From contig JNVV01000002.1 in assembly GCA_000733355.1 (NCBI GenBank), positions 1,839,590 through 1,903,589 on the forward strand: 64,000 bases of DNA, read 5' to 3'. Position numbers and translations under genes: made by a program. Positions within the stretch are counted from its first letter, which is position 1. Every line of letters begins with the position of its first letter. The notes under the pieces are model-generated. The model saw nothing but the letters and a program-made list of their open reading frames with translations, made no database searches and was not told where the DNA came from. This stretch comes from Falciphora oryzae. Its lineage: Eukaryota > Ascomycota > Sordariomycetes > Magnaporthales > Magnaporthaceae. Below, in pieces: positions 35,054 to 45,353 of this stretch.

Positions 35054-37337
35054 TCATGTTTCATCCACCTCGGGCTCAACAAAGATGGCGGGCAGCTCTC
35101 TGACGTCGACGTGCTCCTGCGAGACCAAGTCGACGACACGGACGGCCTCGACCGACTCGACGGCGTCGCCGGGGCCGCGACCGGCGCGCAGGGCGAGGAA
35201 GCGCAGCTCGACGACGTGGCAGGCGCCCGGGGCGAGGGGCCCGACGCGGGCGTCGGCGCTCAGGCAGACGACGTCGGCGCCGTCGACGAGCGAGCCGCGC
35301 TGCATGGCGTGCACCACGTTCTCGTCCAGGACCGCGTCTGCGACCTCGTCGCTGTCGCTGTTGCCGCGGGCCTGGTGCCGTTGCTGCTGGTGCTGTTGCA
35401 GGAGGCTCTGGTGGCGGCTGTGGTTGGCGCGGTGCGAGGACGGCGGGCGGGTCACGCGGAGGTCGTTTCGGCGGCGCTTGGGCACCACGCGGAGGGCGAG
35501 CTTGCGCGCCGAGCCGCCCGCCGCGGGCGCGGGGGGTGTCGCCGTCGGCAAGGACGAGAGGTGGTGGTGCTGGAGGCCCCCTACAGAGAGGGCCAGGCCT
35601 GACACGACGGGGGCGGTGCCGGTGCCGGAGCGGTTGACGACAAAAACGGACCAGCAGAACTCCTCGCCGACGCGCACGGGGCGGCCGGGCCCTGAGAAGG
35701 TCATGGTGATTCCAAAGTCTGGGATGATGGTCTCTGTGTTACGGGCCGCGGCGGCCTCGAGCGCGGGCAGCGAGTCTGGGCGTGACACGGCCGGGCTCAC
35801 CATGGACGCAATGCCGTCGATGGACAGCTGTGAGGGGCGGTGCGAGCGCTGCATGGGGGGCGTGAGGGACGAGGCCCCGAACCCGGGGTTAACGGGCGGG
35901 GTGAAGTCCAGCTGCGTGGTCCAGGCCATGGTCATGCGCGGGGTGCACACTCCCGGGCGCACAAGGGCCTTGACTTCGATGGATATGTCGAGATCACGCG
36001 CGGCAGGGGGTGCGCCAGGGGCGTTCCTAGAGTTCCCGGACCCGCCGCCGCCGACCCCGTCAAGAAGTTGCTCGTGCTCTGGGGGCGCGAGGCCGTAGAG
36101 GAACGTCACGTGGTCATGGGCGACACAGCTCAGGGGCAGCGACAAGCCGGCATCGGAGTTGAGGTCCGTGACGACGCCCGACCGCAGACCAAGGCTAATC
36201 TTGGTAAGGACAACCTCGCAGTCGAAATAGGGAGTGAAGTCCATCTCGAGCATGGCGATGACGTCTGGCGAGGCCGGGACGGCATTGGGGCGGGCAAACT
36301 TGACACGAGTGTGCAGTGCGGCCACAACGCGGAGAGCCACGTTCTGGGGGCCCCTGATGGGCCGCAGCTGATCCTTGGGCCTCGTCAGAGGGGCCACACG
36401 CGAGACACGTTGGGCTGACAGTCGCGGCCGGACACCACCCAGTGCCGCGTCGTTGGCGAAGGGCTCAAGCAGGTTCAGGCCCGCAGGAGCGCGGCTCTGC
36501 ATGTAGTCGTCCTTTGTGGAGACGACGCCGCCGCCCAGACTCCCCGTGTCTTCCTCGGTCCCGTCATCCGCCGGGCTGGCGCCTCGGAGGTGAGCCGCGG
36601 CTGTGAGAACGACGGTTGGCGACTGTAGTCGAATACGAGGGCGCGCTATGAATACGGGGACCTTCCATATTGCAAAGGCGAAGCGCTGCGGCGCAACATC
36701 ATCTCCCTTGTCGTCGTTATCGTCATCGGCGAAGTCGCGCTCATCGATGATTACGAGCGGCTGATATACTCCGGGTTTCTCACCAGCTGAAGATCCGTGT
36801 TCTCCTTCGTGTCCTCCCCGTCCCCGGATTCTGTCCTGGCGCGATTCGACAGCGTCGTCGCTGAAGATGAGTTCGGTGGCGGGTGGGCTGTGGTCTCGGC
36901 CCGGGGTCTGGCTGTTGGCGATGTGCGCCTCGAGCGAGAGGGTGACACGGGCGAGGTGGGCGCGCAGCGTCTTGTCGTCGCGGAGAGGCGTGCGCAGGAT
37001 CAAGAAGACGGCGGCGGATTCATCTGGGGATTTGCCATTTCTATGGATGAGCGGGGCTGTGAGACCAGAACAGGCAGGCTGGAGGAGCAGCACCCAGCGG
37101 AGGAGCACCCAGAGGTTGCGGGGAGTGAGTTAGGAGAAAGGCGCGGCGCGTACCGAAAAAGAGCCAGTCCCTCCGCTCCAGGGCCTTGAAGGGCGACCTT
37201 CTGGAACCGCCGCGGCCGGGCTTGATGAGCTCCTCGAAGGCTGGCTCGTCAGAAAAGGGGACGATGTGGGACAGGTGCGAGTGCTCCAGGAAGACCACGT
37301 CGTCGGCCGACAGGTCTGTGTCTGCGCGCGCCGCCAT
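35054..37337 (-). CDS. trs65: TRAPP-II complex subunit Trs65
   Basis: Two exons (37337-37154 and 37023-35054) give 717 aa. The 130-nt intron has a GTACGC donor, and the CCCAG acceptor joins DWLFF to DESAAVFLILRTPLRDD, the family pattern. The start MAARADTDLSADDVVFLEHS is at ATG 37337; the frame extends further upstream only through non-ATG codons. Family-like blocks include LEPFANDAALGGVRPRLSAQ, a central beta-rich part, and WTTQLDFTPP. The C-terminal half shows Ig-like beta segments such as GRPVRVGEEFCWSVFVVN, interrupted by disordered Ser/His/Gln-rich inserts. Trs65 is a fungal-specific subunit of TRAPP-II, the exchange factor for Ypt31/32-type Rab GTPases at the late Golgi. It shares a 739-bp divergent promoter with prp40. 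Confidence 0.88.
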
Positions 37338-38076
37338 GGTCACACGGAGCGAGGGGGGCGGAAATAAAGCAATAAAAAAGAAGACGAAAAACAAGAGATC
37401 CGGCCCAGCTACAGGTACCTCCCTCCTAGCTGGCTTGGACGGTGACTGGCGGCGGCTGGGGCTTTACAAGGGACATTATCTCGTCCGAACACCCGCCGTC
37501 ATGTGCAGTCTGAAACTCACTCCAGCAATCACCCCTGTCCCTGATCGTATCGCATGCGCCGGATGTGCCAAATGCAGCTGCGGGCCTGGCCAGAGGCATT
37601 GAGGTCTTAGCAGTGGGAGCTTTGGTTGGAGGACGTGGGATGGCGGCTCTGCCGGCTCAACGCTGAGGTGGGCCGAAGCCGCATGCCAAGCACCATCAAG
37701 CGAACGGAGGTGAGTTGCGCTCGGCCATCTGCATTCAGTCGCCAGCCCCACCTTCCCAGCGAGGCAGCGCGCTGTTGGTCCGTGCTGGCGGCGGGCGCTG
37801 CTTTCTTCCATGCTAATACCGCATCCATGTCAATTTTTTTTTTCCTCTCGGGTCTTCCACCCCAGCCACCAGGCCCCAGTCCAAAGGCGCAATCCGCGCA
37901 ACGCATCCCGTTGGGGCTACCTCACCTATCGCGCGTCTTTTCTGTCCATTTCCGCATTGCCCCAGCCCTCACTTGCCGCTGGCCTTTCGCGCATCACGCC
38001 GAGAATTGCCAACACGACCTACGAGCACTCTCCCTCCCCTTCACACACGTCGCGACCCGTCAGTGCCGCGCCAGCA
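37338..38076. promoter_or_regulatory. Divergent promoter of trs65 and prp40
   Basis: 739 bp between the two start codons, the shortest divergent gap in the window. There is a T-rich run near 37832-37845. No ORF inside is supported. Confidence 0.6.
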
Positions 38077-41000
38077 ATGAGTGGCCTGCCGCCGAGCGGG
38101 TTGCCCCCGCCCAACAACAGCCTCTGGCAGGAACACCGCACGCCCGACGGACGTCTATACTACTTCAACCCTACGACCGGGGATACGCAATGGACCAAGC
38201 CAGTGGAGATGATGTTGCCGGCAGAGGTTTGTTTTCTGTACTGCAAAGTCCCGGCTGGGGTGCGCTCTTCGGGTCCGACGCTGACGTGGCTTGAATTGCG
38301 AACGAACAGCGCGCGCTTGCCGATCAACCATGGAAAGAATACACCGCCGAGGGTGGGAAAAAGTATTGGTACAACGCAGAAACGAAGCTGAGCTCGTGGG
38401 AGATGCCTGATGTTTATAAGGCAGCTTTGGGTGTTCCCGCGACCCCGACGTACGTTCCACCTGTCCACGACGATTTCGAGGTTGCCTTGAGCAGGGCATT
38501 TTGGCCAACTAAATACTAACTGGATCCTTTGTTCAGGACGCCCGCCTTTGGCAATACCGGTGGATACGGAGGAGACAGAGATCGGGACCGAGATCGAGAT
38601 CGAGACCGAGACAGAGGCGACAGAGACCACGGCTCGGGCCACGGACATGGCCGTAGCCATCGGCATGGCGGCCACGGCGTCGGCTATGACCATCACCATC
38701 ACGACCGCAGGGAGTCGCTTCCCGAGTCGCGCCAGCTAACCTTTAGCAACGACAGTCAATTTCAGGCCTTCATCCCCGCCAGCAACGATCCCGTCTTCGA
38801 TTCGGCCGAGGAAGCCGAGGCAGCATTTGCCAAACTCCTCCGTCAAAGCGGTGTTGAGCCTGATTGGACTTGGGAACAGACGCTACGTGCCATTGTCAAG
38901 GACCCTGCCTACCGCGCCATCAAGGATCCCAAGGATAGAAAGGCCGCTTTCGAAAAATACTGCCATGACGTGGTCGTACAAGACAAGGAGCGTCAAAAGG
39001 AGCGGCTCACCAAGTTGCGCACTGACTTCGTCTCAATGCTCAAGAGCCATCCCGAGATAAAGTATTACACGCGCTGGAAAATAGCACGGCCCATCATCGA
39101 AGGGGAGACCGTCTTCCGCTCGGCCAGCGACGACAACGAGCGCCGTCAGCTCTTCGAGGACTACGTGTGTGACCTCAAGCTCACTCACTCCGAAGAACAA
39201 GCGGCCTTGCGCAAGAGCGCCGTTGATGGTCTCGTTGACCTGCTTCCCAAGCTCAACCTGGATCCCTACACGCGCTGGTCTGAGGCGCAAGGTATCATCG
39301 CAGCTACCCCTCCCTTCAAGAGAGAGGAAAAGTACAAGTGCCTCAGCAAGTTTGACCTCTTGAATGTATTTCAAAACCACATCAAGTCGCTGGAGCGCAG
39401 CCTCAACGACTCTCGGCAGCTACAGAAAAACCAAAAGTACCGACAGGAACGCAAGAACCGCGATGCATTTGGCGCCCTGCTGAATGAGCTTCGACAGGCT
39501 GGCAAGATCAAGGCCACCTCCAAATGGGGCCAGATATTCCCCCTTGTTGAAAACGACGAGAGGTACACGGCCATGCTCGGACAGCCCGGTTCGACGCCTC
39601 AGGACCTCTTCTACGATGTGGTTGAGGAAGAAGAGCGAGCTCTGCGCAACACCAGGAATGATGTTGAGGATGTTATCGATGTATGGCCAATCACATGGAT
39701 CCTACCATGCCCCCAGAAATATCTTAAACCGAATCATCGCTGACATCCACAACAGGACAAGAGATTCGAAGTTACCCCCCAAACCACGCTGGACAGCTTC
39801 GTGGCAGTTCTCAAGGATGACCATCGTACTGCTAACCTTGACCAAGAAATTATGGCCCTGATATTCGAACGGGTGAGTCCTCTTTCACGTCTTCTTATTG
39901 TCTCCTACACGTGATCACCATCCACATGTGATAGGGACCCATGTTTGCGACAACTTTGCTAAGCCATGATCTGCACGATGACAGCTCCAAGAAAAGAGAA
40001 AGGACAAGCGGACCGATGAGGAGCGTCAGCAGGAGCGCCAGCAGCGTCGGGCACTCGACGATTTGCGTTCGTATATGAAGCGCATGGACCCTCCGATCAG
40101 CGTGAACGACTCGTATGAGAAGATTGAGCCTCGTCTCCAGAAGAGCGATGAGTTCCAGGCCGTTTCGTCCGAGGATGCTAGGCGTGGCGCATTCGAGAAG
40201 TATGTCCGGAGACTGAAGGAGAGGGAAGAAGAGGCGGATCGTGACCGCCAAAGGCGCCGCGACAGAGATGACCGCGGAAGCTACCGCGACAAGGATAGAG
40301 GTGAGCGGTCGCATCGCCACGGTGGTGGTGCACGCGGCTCCAGGTCCAGCCGCACCCCAGAGCCAGACCTATATGAGGCCGACCGCCGGAAGGCCATCGC
40401 CGAGCGTGAACTCAACTATCGCAAGTCCAGCATGGCGGAGAGTCTGCTTGCCGACCGCCGCTCCGACACTCATCACAGTCGCGATAGAGATCGGGATCGC
40501 GACCGGGATAGGGAGCGAGAGCGAGATCGGGACCGGGACCGCGACAGGGAACGAGAGCGGGATAGAGATCGCGATCGGGACCGTGATGGCCATCGCGACA
40601 GAGACCGCGACCGTGATCGTGACCGCGAACGTGACCGGGACAGAGACCGGGAGCGAGATAGAGACCACCGTGCTCGTGAGCGGGAGCGCGACCGCGACCG
40701 CGGTGAGCGCGACAGAGATCGTGAGCGGGACCGTGACCGAGACCACGACCGACCTCCTCGGTCTCGACGAGATGACGGGCCAGCCCACCATGACCGCGAG
40801 CGCCGTGACCGTGACGAAGAGCGCGAACGCCTCTACCAGCGCCGAGCAGTGAGCCGGCCCACGGATGAGCTCAACTACGGTGACGAGAAGCCATCTTCAT
40901 CGACGCCTGCGGCGCTGGCCTCATCGGCCTCGGCTTCCGGAGCCATAGCTGGCTCGTCGTCTGTTCGCCGCCGCCGCGAAGAGGACGAGCCCGACCGAAG

Positions 41001-41263
41001 GGACTCTCGAGACTCGAAGGTAAGGGCCCCAATGCCACATGGGTTTTCAAGCCGAGAGTATGTGCCCTGCTAACCATGGGAAACAGAGGCTCAAGCGCGA
41101 TCCCTCCAGAGACAGGACGCCCTCTGCGCGTGAGGGTGGTCCGGCTGCTAATCCACGTCAGCACACTCGAAGCCCCCAGCCTGCACAGGCGGCGGCAGCT
41201 CCCAAGGAGGACCCCGCAGGCGTTCACAGCGGGAGCGAAGAGGGCGAGATCGAGGAAGACTGA
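38077..41263 (+). CDS. prp40: U1 snRNP splicing factor Prp40 (WW/FF protein)
   Basis: Six exons (38077-38226, 38310-38449, 38537-39680, 39756-39872, 39985-41019, 41087-41263) give 920 aa with frame kept at every junction. Two WW domains open the protein: WW1 with Trp17 and Trp39, WW2 with Trp58 and Trp80; an intron separates them. A Gly/Asp/Arg spacer follows, then a series of FF domains starting near EEAEAAFAKLLRQSGVEPDW. The C-terminal part is a long run of alternating Arg-Asp and Arg-Glu residues (40480-40770) and ends SEEGEIEED. Prp40 bridges the 5' splice site-bound U1 snRNP and branch-point proteins in the early spliceosome and contacts the RNA polymerase II tail. The first five residues after ATG 38077 match the family start. 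It converges on rli1. Confidence 0.93.
40485..40770 (+). repeat. Arg-Asp/Arg-Glu coding repeat in prp40
   Basis: Imperfect GAYCGN-type hexanucleotide repeats encoding alternating RD/RE dipeptides within exon 5. A shorter copy of the same type occurs at about 38574-38625 in exon 3. Confidence 0.85.
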
Positions 41264-42531
41264 CGCGAGGTGGCAGACTTCCCCCCTATCTCGCCACTCA
41301 CTCGTATGATTCTCATCCCTCGCGCTCTCGTCTAGTCATCTGGATCATTGATACTCTACCCTACAATTGCGTCTTTTTCTGGGATCGGAGCGAGCCGGCC
41401 TCGGCTGGTGGCGATTGGTCGGCGGCACTATCGAATGCCTAGTACGTATCGGTACCGCACCCAACAATCCTCGCGACTGGTGGGAGGGGGCCAAGATGAC
41501 ATCACACTACTCAACCTGCAGCGACGTCCGACAAGCCCCAGCCTTCGCCGAACAAACATGGATCATCGTCATAGCATGACACGGACAGGCTCCCTGCCGT
41601 GCGATCGCCCCAGAACGCTCTCCTGTCTACCTACCCAGCCCACCTCATCCTTCGATACCAACCTAGCAACATGCTCGGCTCCCAACGCCGGGAGACTAGC
41701 CATATCTTTGCCCGCCTCAACTAGGAAATGAGCGGGCTGGCTGGTTATTGGGTTATTGGTGTGTATTCACCCTTTCATTATTCTCCTTGTTGTAAACCTA
41801 ACATTAGGTACTGTAAAATTCCAAAAATAAACACAAAAAAAAAAAAAAAAACGAAAAGGGGTGTTGGTGGGTAGTTAGTCGTGAGACGTCACTGCTATAG
41901 ATAATCGAATCCTAGTGATTGATACCACTCAGTTTTGATATGCGTCCTTCAACCGTAAGTATCAGGTGTCGAGGCCCTCGCCCGTATTCTGGTGAAGTAA
42001 ATACCACCTGCTGTGAGCCGCCTCGTCCCGGCTCTGCATTCGGGTGTATCAACCAATCACGTGGCAATCTCCGAAGTTGGCCCTATTCACCTCCTCCCTG
42101 GCCTCTTACTTTTGGACACGTACATGTCGGGCCTGCTAGTCTTGTATCCATCCATTGATCCATTTATCTTCTAGCCCGTTTTATGAATCCCCGTGCTGAT
42201 GGCAGTCATCCTACTTGGCCCGTTGCCCCTCAATCTACGGATGTACAAAACAAATGCTGTCCCCTGCCGCCCCCTGACCTTGTCCGAAGCCTGCCTCGCG
42301 ACCCCAAGAGACCTGCCCGCGATTCGCAAGAAAATATGAAGAAACAGATCAAGAAGAAGAAAAAGCAAACAAGCATCCGAGGGAAATAAAAAGAACCTGG
42401 GAGAGGCTGGATGTATCCCAAGACCTAGTGTAAACGAAAGCAGGCAGGAATCAGACAAGGAAAACAGAAGGGGGAAGCCAAAGAACGCATTCTATAATAC
42501 AGAAACCGTAGGACCAGGCAACAGTGGAACA
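41264..42531. other. Convergent 3' intergenic region
   Basis: Between the prp40 stop and the farthest possible 3' end of rli1. It contains an A17 tract (41835-41851) and UTR-like sequence. The 127-codon + frame at 41348-41731 has no coding-like codon pattern and is not called. Confidence 0.6.
41835..41851. repeat. Poly-A tract (A17)
   Basis: Uninterrupted A17 about 570 bp past the prp40 stop. Confidence 0.8.
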
Positions 42532-42696
42532 CTACTTGCCGCCTGAGCCCGAAATTATGTCCGGGTCGTCGTCCTCGCCGCCGTCCTCATCAAGGCCGGC
42601 TTCTTGGCCCCGACGACGACCGGACGCCCCATCAGAATTTTGAACGCCGATCACGCCGCCTACAACGCCGGGACCCGATGCATCATGACCGTCATG
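42532..42696 (-). other. Possible alternative last exon of rli1
   Basis: On the minus strand a pyrimidine-rich acceptor (TTTCTTCAG, ending at 42697) is followed by 54 stop-free codons and a TAG at 42534-42532. The translation is Gly/Asp/Glu-rich and ends DEDGGEDDDPDIISGSGGK. Joined to a GTGGAT donor at 42765 in the last rli1 exon, it keeps phase 0, making a 657-aa protein and skipping the stop at 42748. The donor is weak and I know of no such tail in the family, so this is a candidate only. Confidence 0.35.
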
Positions 42697-42747
42697 CTGA
42701 AGAAATGGAGGAGAGTTGTAGTCTGAGCTGCCCTTTGGGACGCCCTT

Positions 42748-45353
42748 TCAGGATGATTTATCCACATCTTCCAAGAAGAACTGCATTCAGGGTTGGCCGA
42801 CAGCCACTTGGTCAGTATATGTGAAGCGTCTCACGAACACCGCACGGGGCGAGGGGGGGATGGGGGCAAGCGGATGGTTGATAACATACGTAGTTACCAG
42901 CCAGCTTCTGCTCCTGGTCGAGCTGCGAGTTGGCCTTGTTGATGCGGGGCCTGAAGTTCGTGGGGTCACGGCGGAAGGTGACGTCGAGGTTCTTGAGGAA
43001 GGTGTTGCAGCCCGTCAGCAGCGACTCGGGGGTGTTGGCGCGGGCGTTGATTCCCGGCTCGCCGTCGAAGACGATAACGCGGTCGGCAAGATAGGTGGCC
43101 ATGATAAAATCGTGCTCGACGATAAAGGCCGTCTTTTTGATGTGCATGACGTAGCGCTTGATGACGCGGGCGGCAATGATACGTTGCTCCGAGTCGAGGT
43201 AAGCAGACGGCTCGTCGATCAAGTAGATGTCGGCGGGCACTCCCAGAGCCAATACGATGGCAACACGCTGCAACTCTCCTCCGGACAGGTTCTTGACCTC
43301 CTGGTCGATGAAGTCGTCGAGCTTGAGCGGCTTCACGACGTCGGTCTGGAACTGGGGCGAGAGGAAAGCGGGGCGGATCTTCTTGAAGAACAGCTGGCGG
43401 ACGGTACCTTCGAACTTGGGGGTGATGGTCTGCGGCTTCATGCTGATCTTCATCTCGGGCACCTTCTTAGCCGAGTCGGGCTTGAGCGCGCCGGCGAGCA
43501 GGCGGCAGAATGTCGTCTTGCCCGTGCCGTTCTCACCCATCATTACGATGATCTCCGAGTCGGTGAAATCACCCGACTCGATGCGCAGCTTGAAGTTGCC
43601 GAGCGTCTTCTCCATGGCCGGGTACTTGAAGGAGCGGCTGCGGTCGGCTGCGAACTCGTCGGCCGCCTCGGCGATGCGGAAGGTGAGCGACTCGTCGCGG
43701 AACCGCAGGTTCTCGGTCGGGATGTGACCGTCCAGGAAGACGTTGATGCCTTCGCGCACCGAGTGCGGAAGCGTCACGACACCGTAGACGGCCGGCTGGC
43801 CATAGAGCACACAGATGTAGTCCGAGAGGTAGTCCAGCACCGAAAGGTCGTGCTCGACAACTATGACGTAGTCGTCTGGCCGCAGCAGCGAGCGGATGAT
43901 ACGCGCGGCACTCAGTCTCTGCTTGACATCGAGATATGACGAGGGCTCATCGAACATGTAGCTATTGCGCAACAGTCAGGTTGGTGAACTCGGCTTGACC
44001 ACCACGGAACTAAGGATCGGTGGGACGGAGGAAACGCTCAGGGACGAAGTTGCAATAGAGGATAGGGGCTCTGAGTTTGTTGGGTATTTCGGCGCATCCA
44101 CTTACACATCCGCCTTCTGGACGCAGACGGTACCGATGGCGAAGCGCTGTAGCTCACCACCAGAGAGCAGGTTGATGTCACGGTCGTAGATGTGTCGCAG
44201 CTCTGCCGCTGCCGTTAGCTCCTTGTACAGATGATGCAGGTGGCGGGCAGGAGAGTGCAACGAGAAAGAATAGGGGCTACCGTACCGAGAACATCGAGAA
44301 CCTCGTCCAGGTTGCCTAGAGACAGGCGACCCTCAATCAGGGCCTTCACACTCTTGTCGGTCCCGGCACGGAGTGCCTTGGGGATCTGGTCGACGTATTG
44401 GGGCTTGACAACAGCCTTCAGGTCATCTTCCAATAGCTTGGTGAAGTAGTCTGGCGCACGTCGGACGTGGTCAGCGAACGTCGGTGTGTGCGATGCGTGC
44501 GGCGCACAAGGGGCATGTTGGGAACAGCGTACTCTGCAGCTCCGATCCGCGGAAATATTTGATGACGTCCTCCCAGTCCGGGGGATTGTCGAACCTTCCC
44601 AGGTTCGGTTTGAGCTTGCCGCTGAGGATCTTGAGGGCGGTACTCTTGCCAATACCGTTGGTTCCCACGAGACCCAGGACGTTTCCAGGGCGGGGCATAG
44701 GCAGGCGGTGCAGCTTGAAGCTGTTGGCCGAGTAGCGGTGGGTGACCTGGGACTCGAGGTTCGTGGGCAGGTTGATGATGGTGATGGCGCTGAAAGGGCA
44801 CTTCTTGGGGCAGATACCGCATCCGATGCAGAGCGTCTCCGAGAGGAAGGCCACGCGCGATTCCGGCGACACCTCAATGCACAGCTTGCCGCTGCGCACT
44901 ACGGGGCACGACTTTTTGCACTCTTGGCGGCATTTCTGGGTGGTGCGAGGGCCGGGTCAGTCAAGGGTTTATCGCTGACAGCGAAGCACCTCCCCTCCGT
45001 ATGCGCCGCGCCACCCTCTTCTCTAATCAGGACGAGTAGGTACCAACCTTCGGCTTGCACTAATGATGGCAAGAATATGACTGTTTTAGCTTCTCCCATG
45101 TTCCGTTTATGGCCCTGAACCGAGGTCAATCCAGCCACGGGGGGCGGGGTCGCGACCAGAGGCTGACGCGCGCAGAGGGCGCTGTTGTCGCATGCGTACC
45201 TTGTCGCTATTGACAATAGCCACACTGTTTGAGGCGTCAGCACGACCTGCGCAAGACTGGGCCTAGATGCTCGCGCGGCCACGGCAATTCAAGTCCACAG
45301 GCGGCGTTCTGGTGAGCGCGATGGCCAGCTTACCGTGTAAGTTTGTCCGACAT
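42748..45353 (-). CDS. rli1: Ribosome recycling ABC ATPase Rli1/ABCE1
   Basis: Eight exons (45353-45334, 45224-45200, 45059-45048, 44935-44533, 44450-44286, 44202-44106, 43961-42890, 42780-42748) give 608 aa, the same length as yeast Rli1. Two 4Fe-4S clusters are complete: Cys16, 21, 25, 29 and Cys55, 58, 61, 65 ([14 protein letters not shown]). NBD1 has GTNGIGKST and [12 protein letters not shown] followed by [13 protein letters not shown]2 has [22 protein letters not shown] and [10 protein letters not shown]. Rli1 splits post-termination ribosomes with Hcr1/eRF1 and links to initiation and subunit export. Exon 3 is only 12 nt (Cys-Lys-Pro-Lys, residues 16-19), with an unusual GTTGGT donor. 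The last exon adds [10 protein letters not shown]. An alternative splice at 42765/42696 could give a 54-residue acidic tail instead. Confidence 0.94.
45048..45059 (-). other. 12-nt microexon of rli1
   Basis: TGCAAGCCGAAG between an ATTAG acceptor and a GTTGGT donor. It restores CKPK between NSDK and [10 protein letters not shown], the invariant first Fe-S motif. Without it the first cluster ligand (Cys16) would be missing although the frame would stay open. Confidence 0.85.

Noticed and set aside
42821..43939. 372-codon + frame across RLI1
   Set aside because: Antisense shadow of the second ABC domain; the minus strand carries the full Rli1 motifs.
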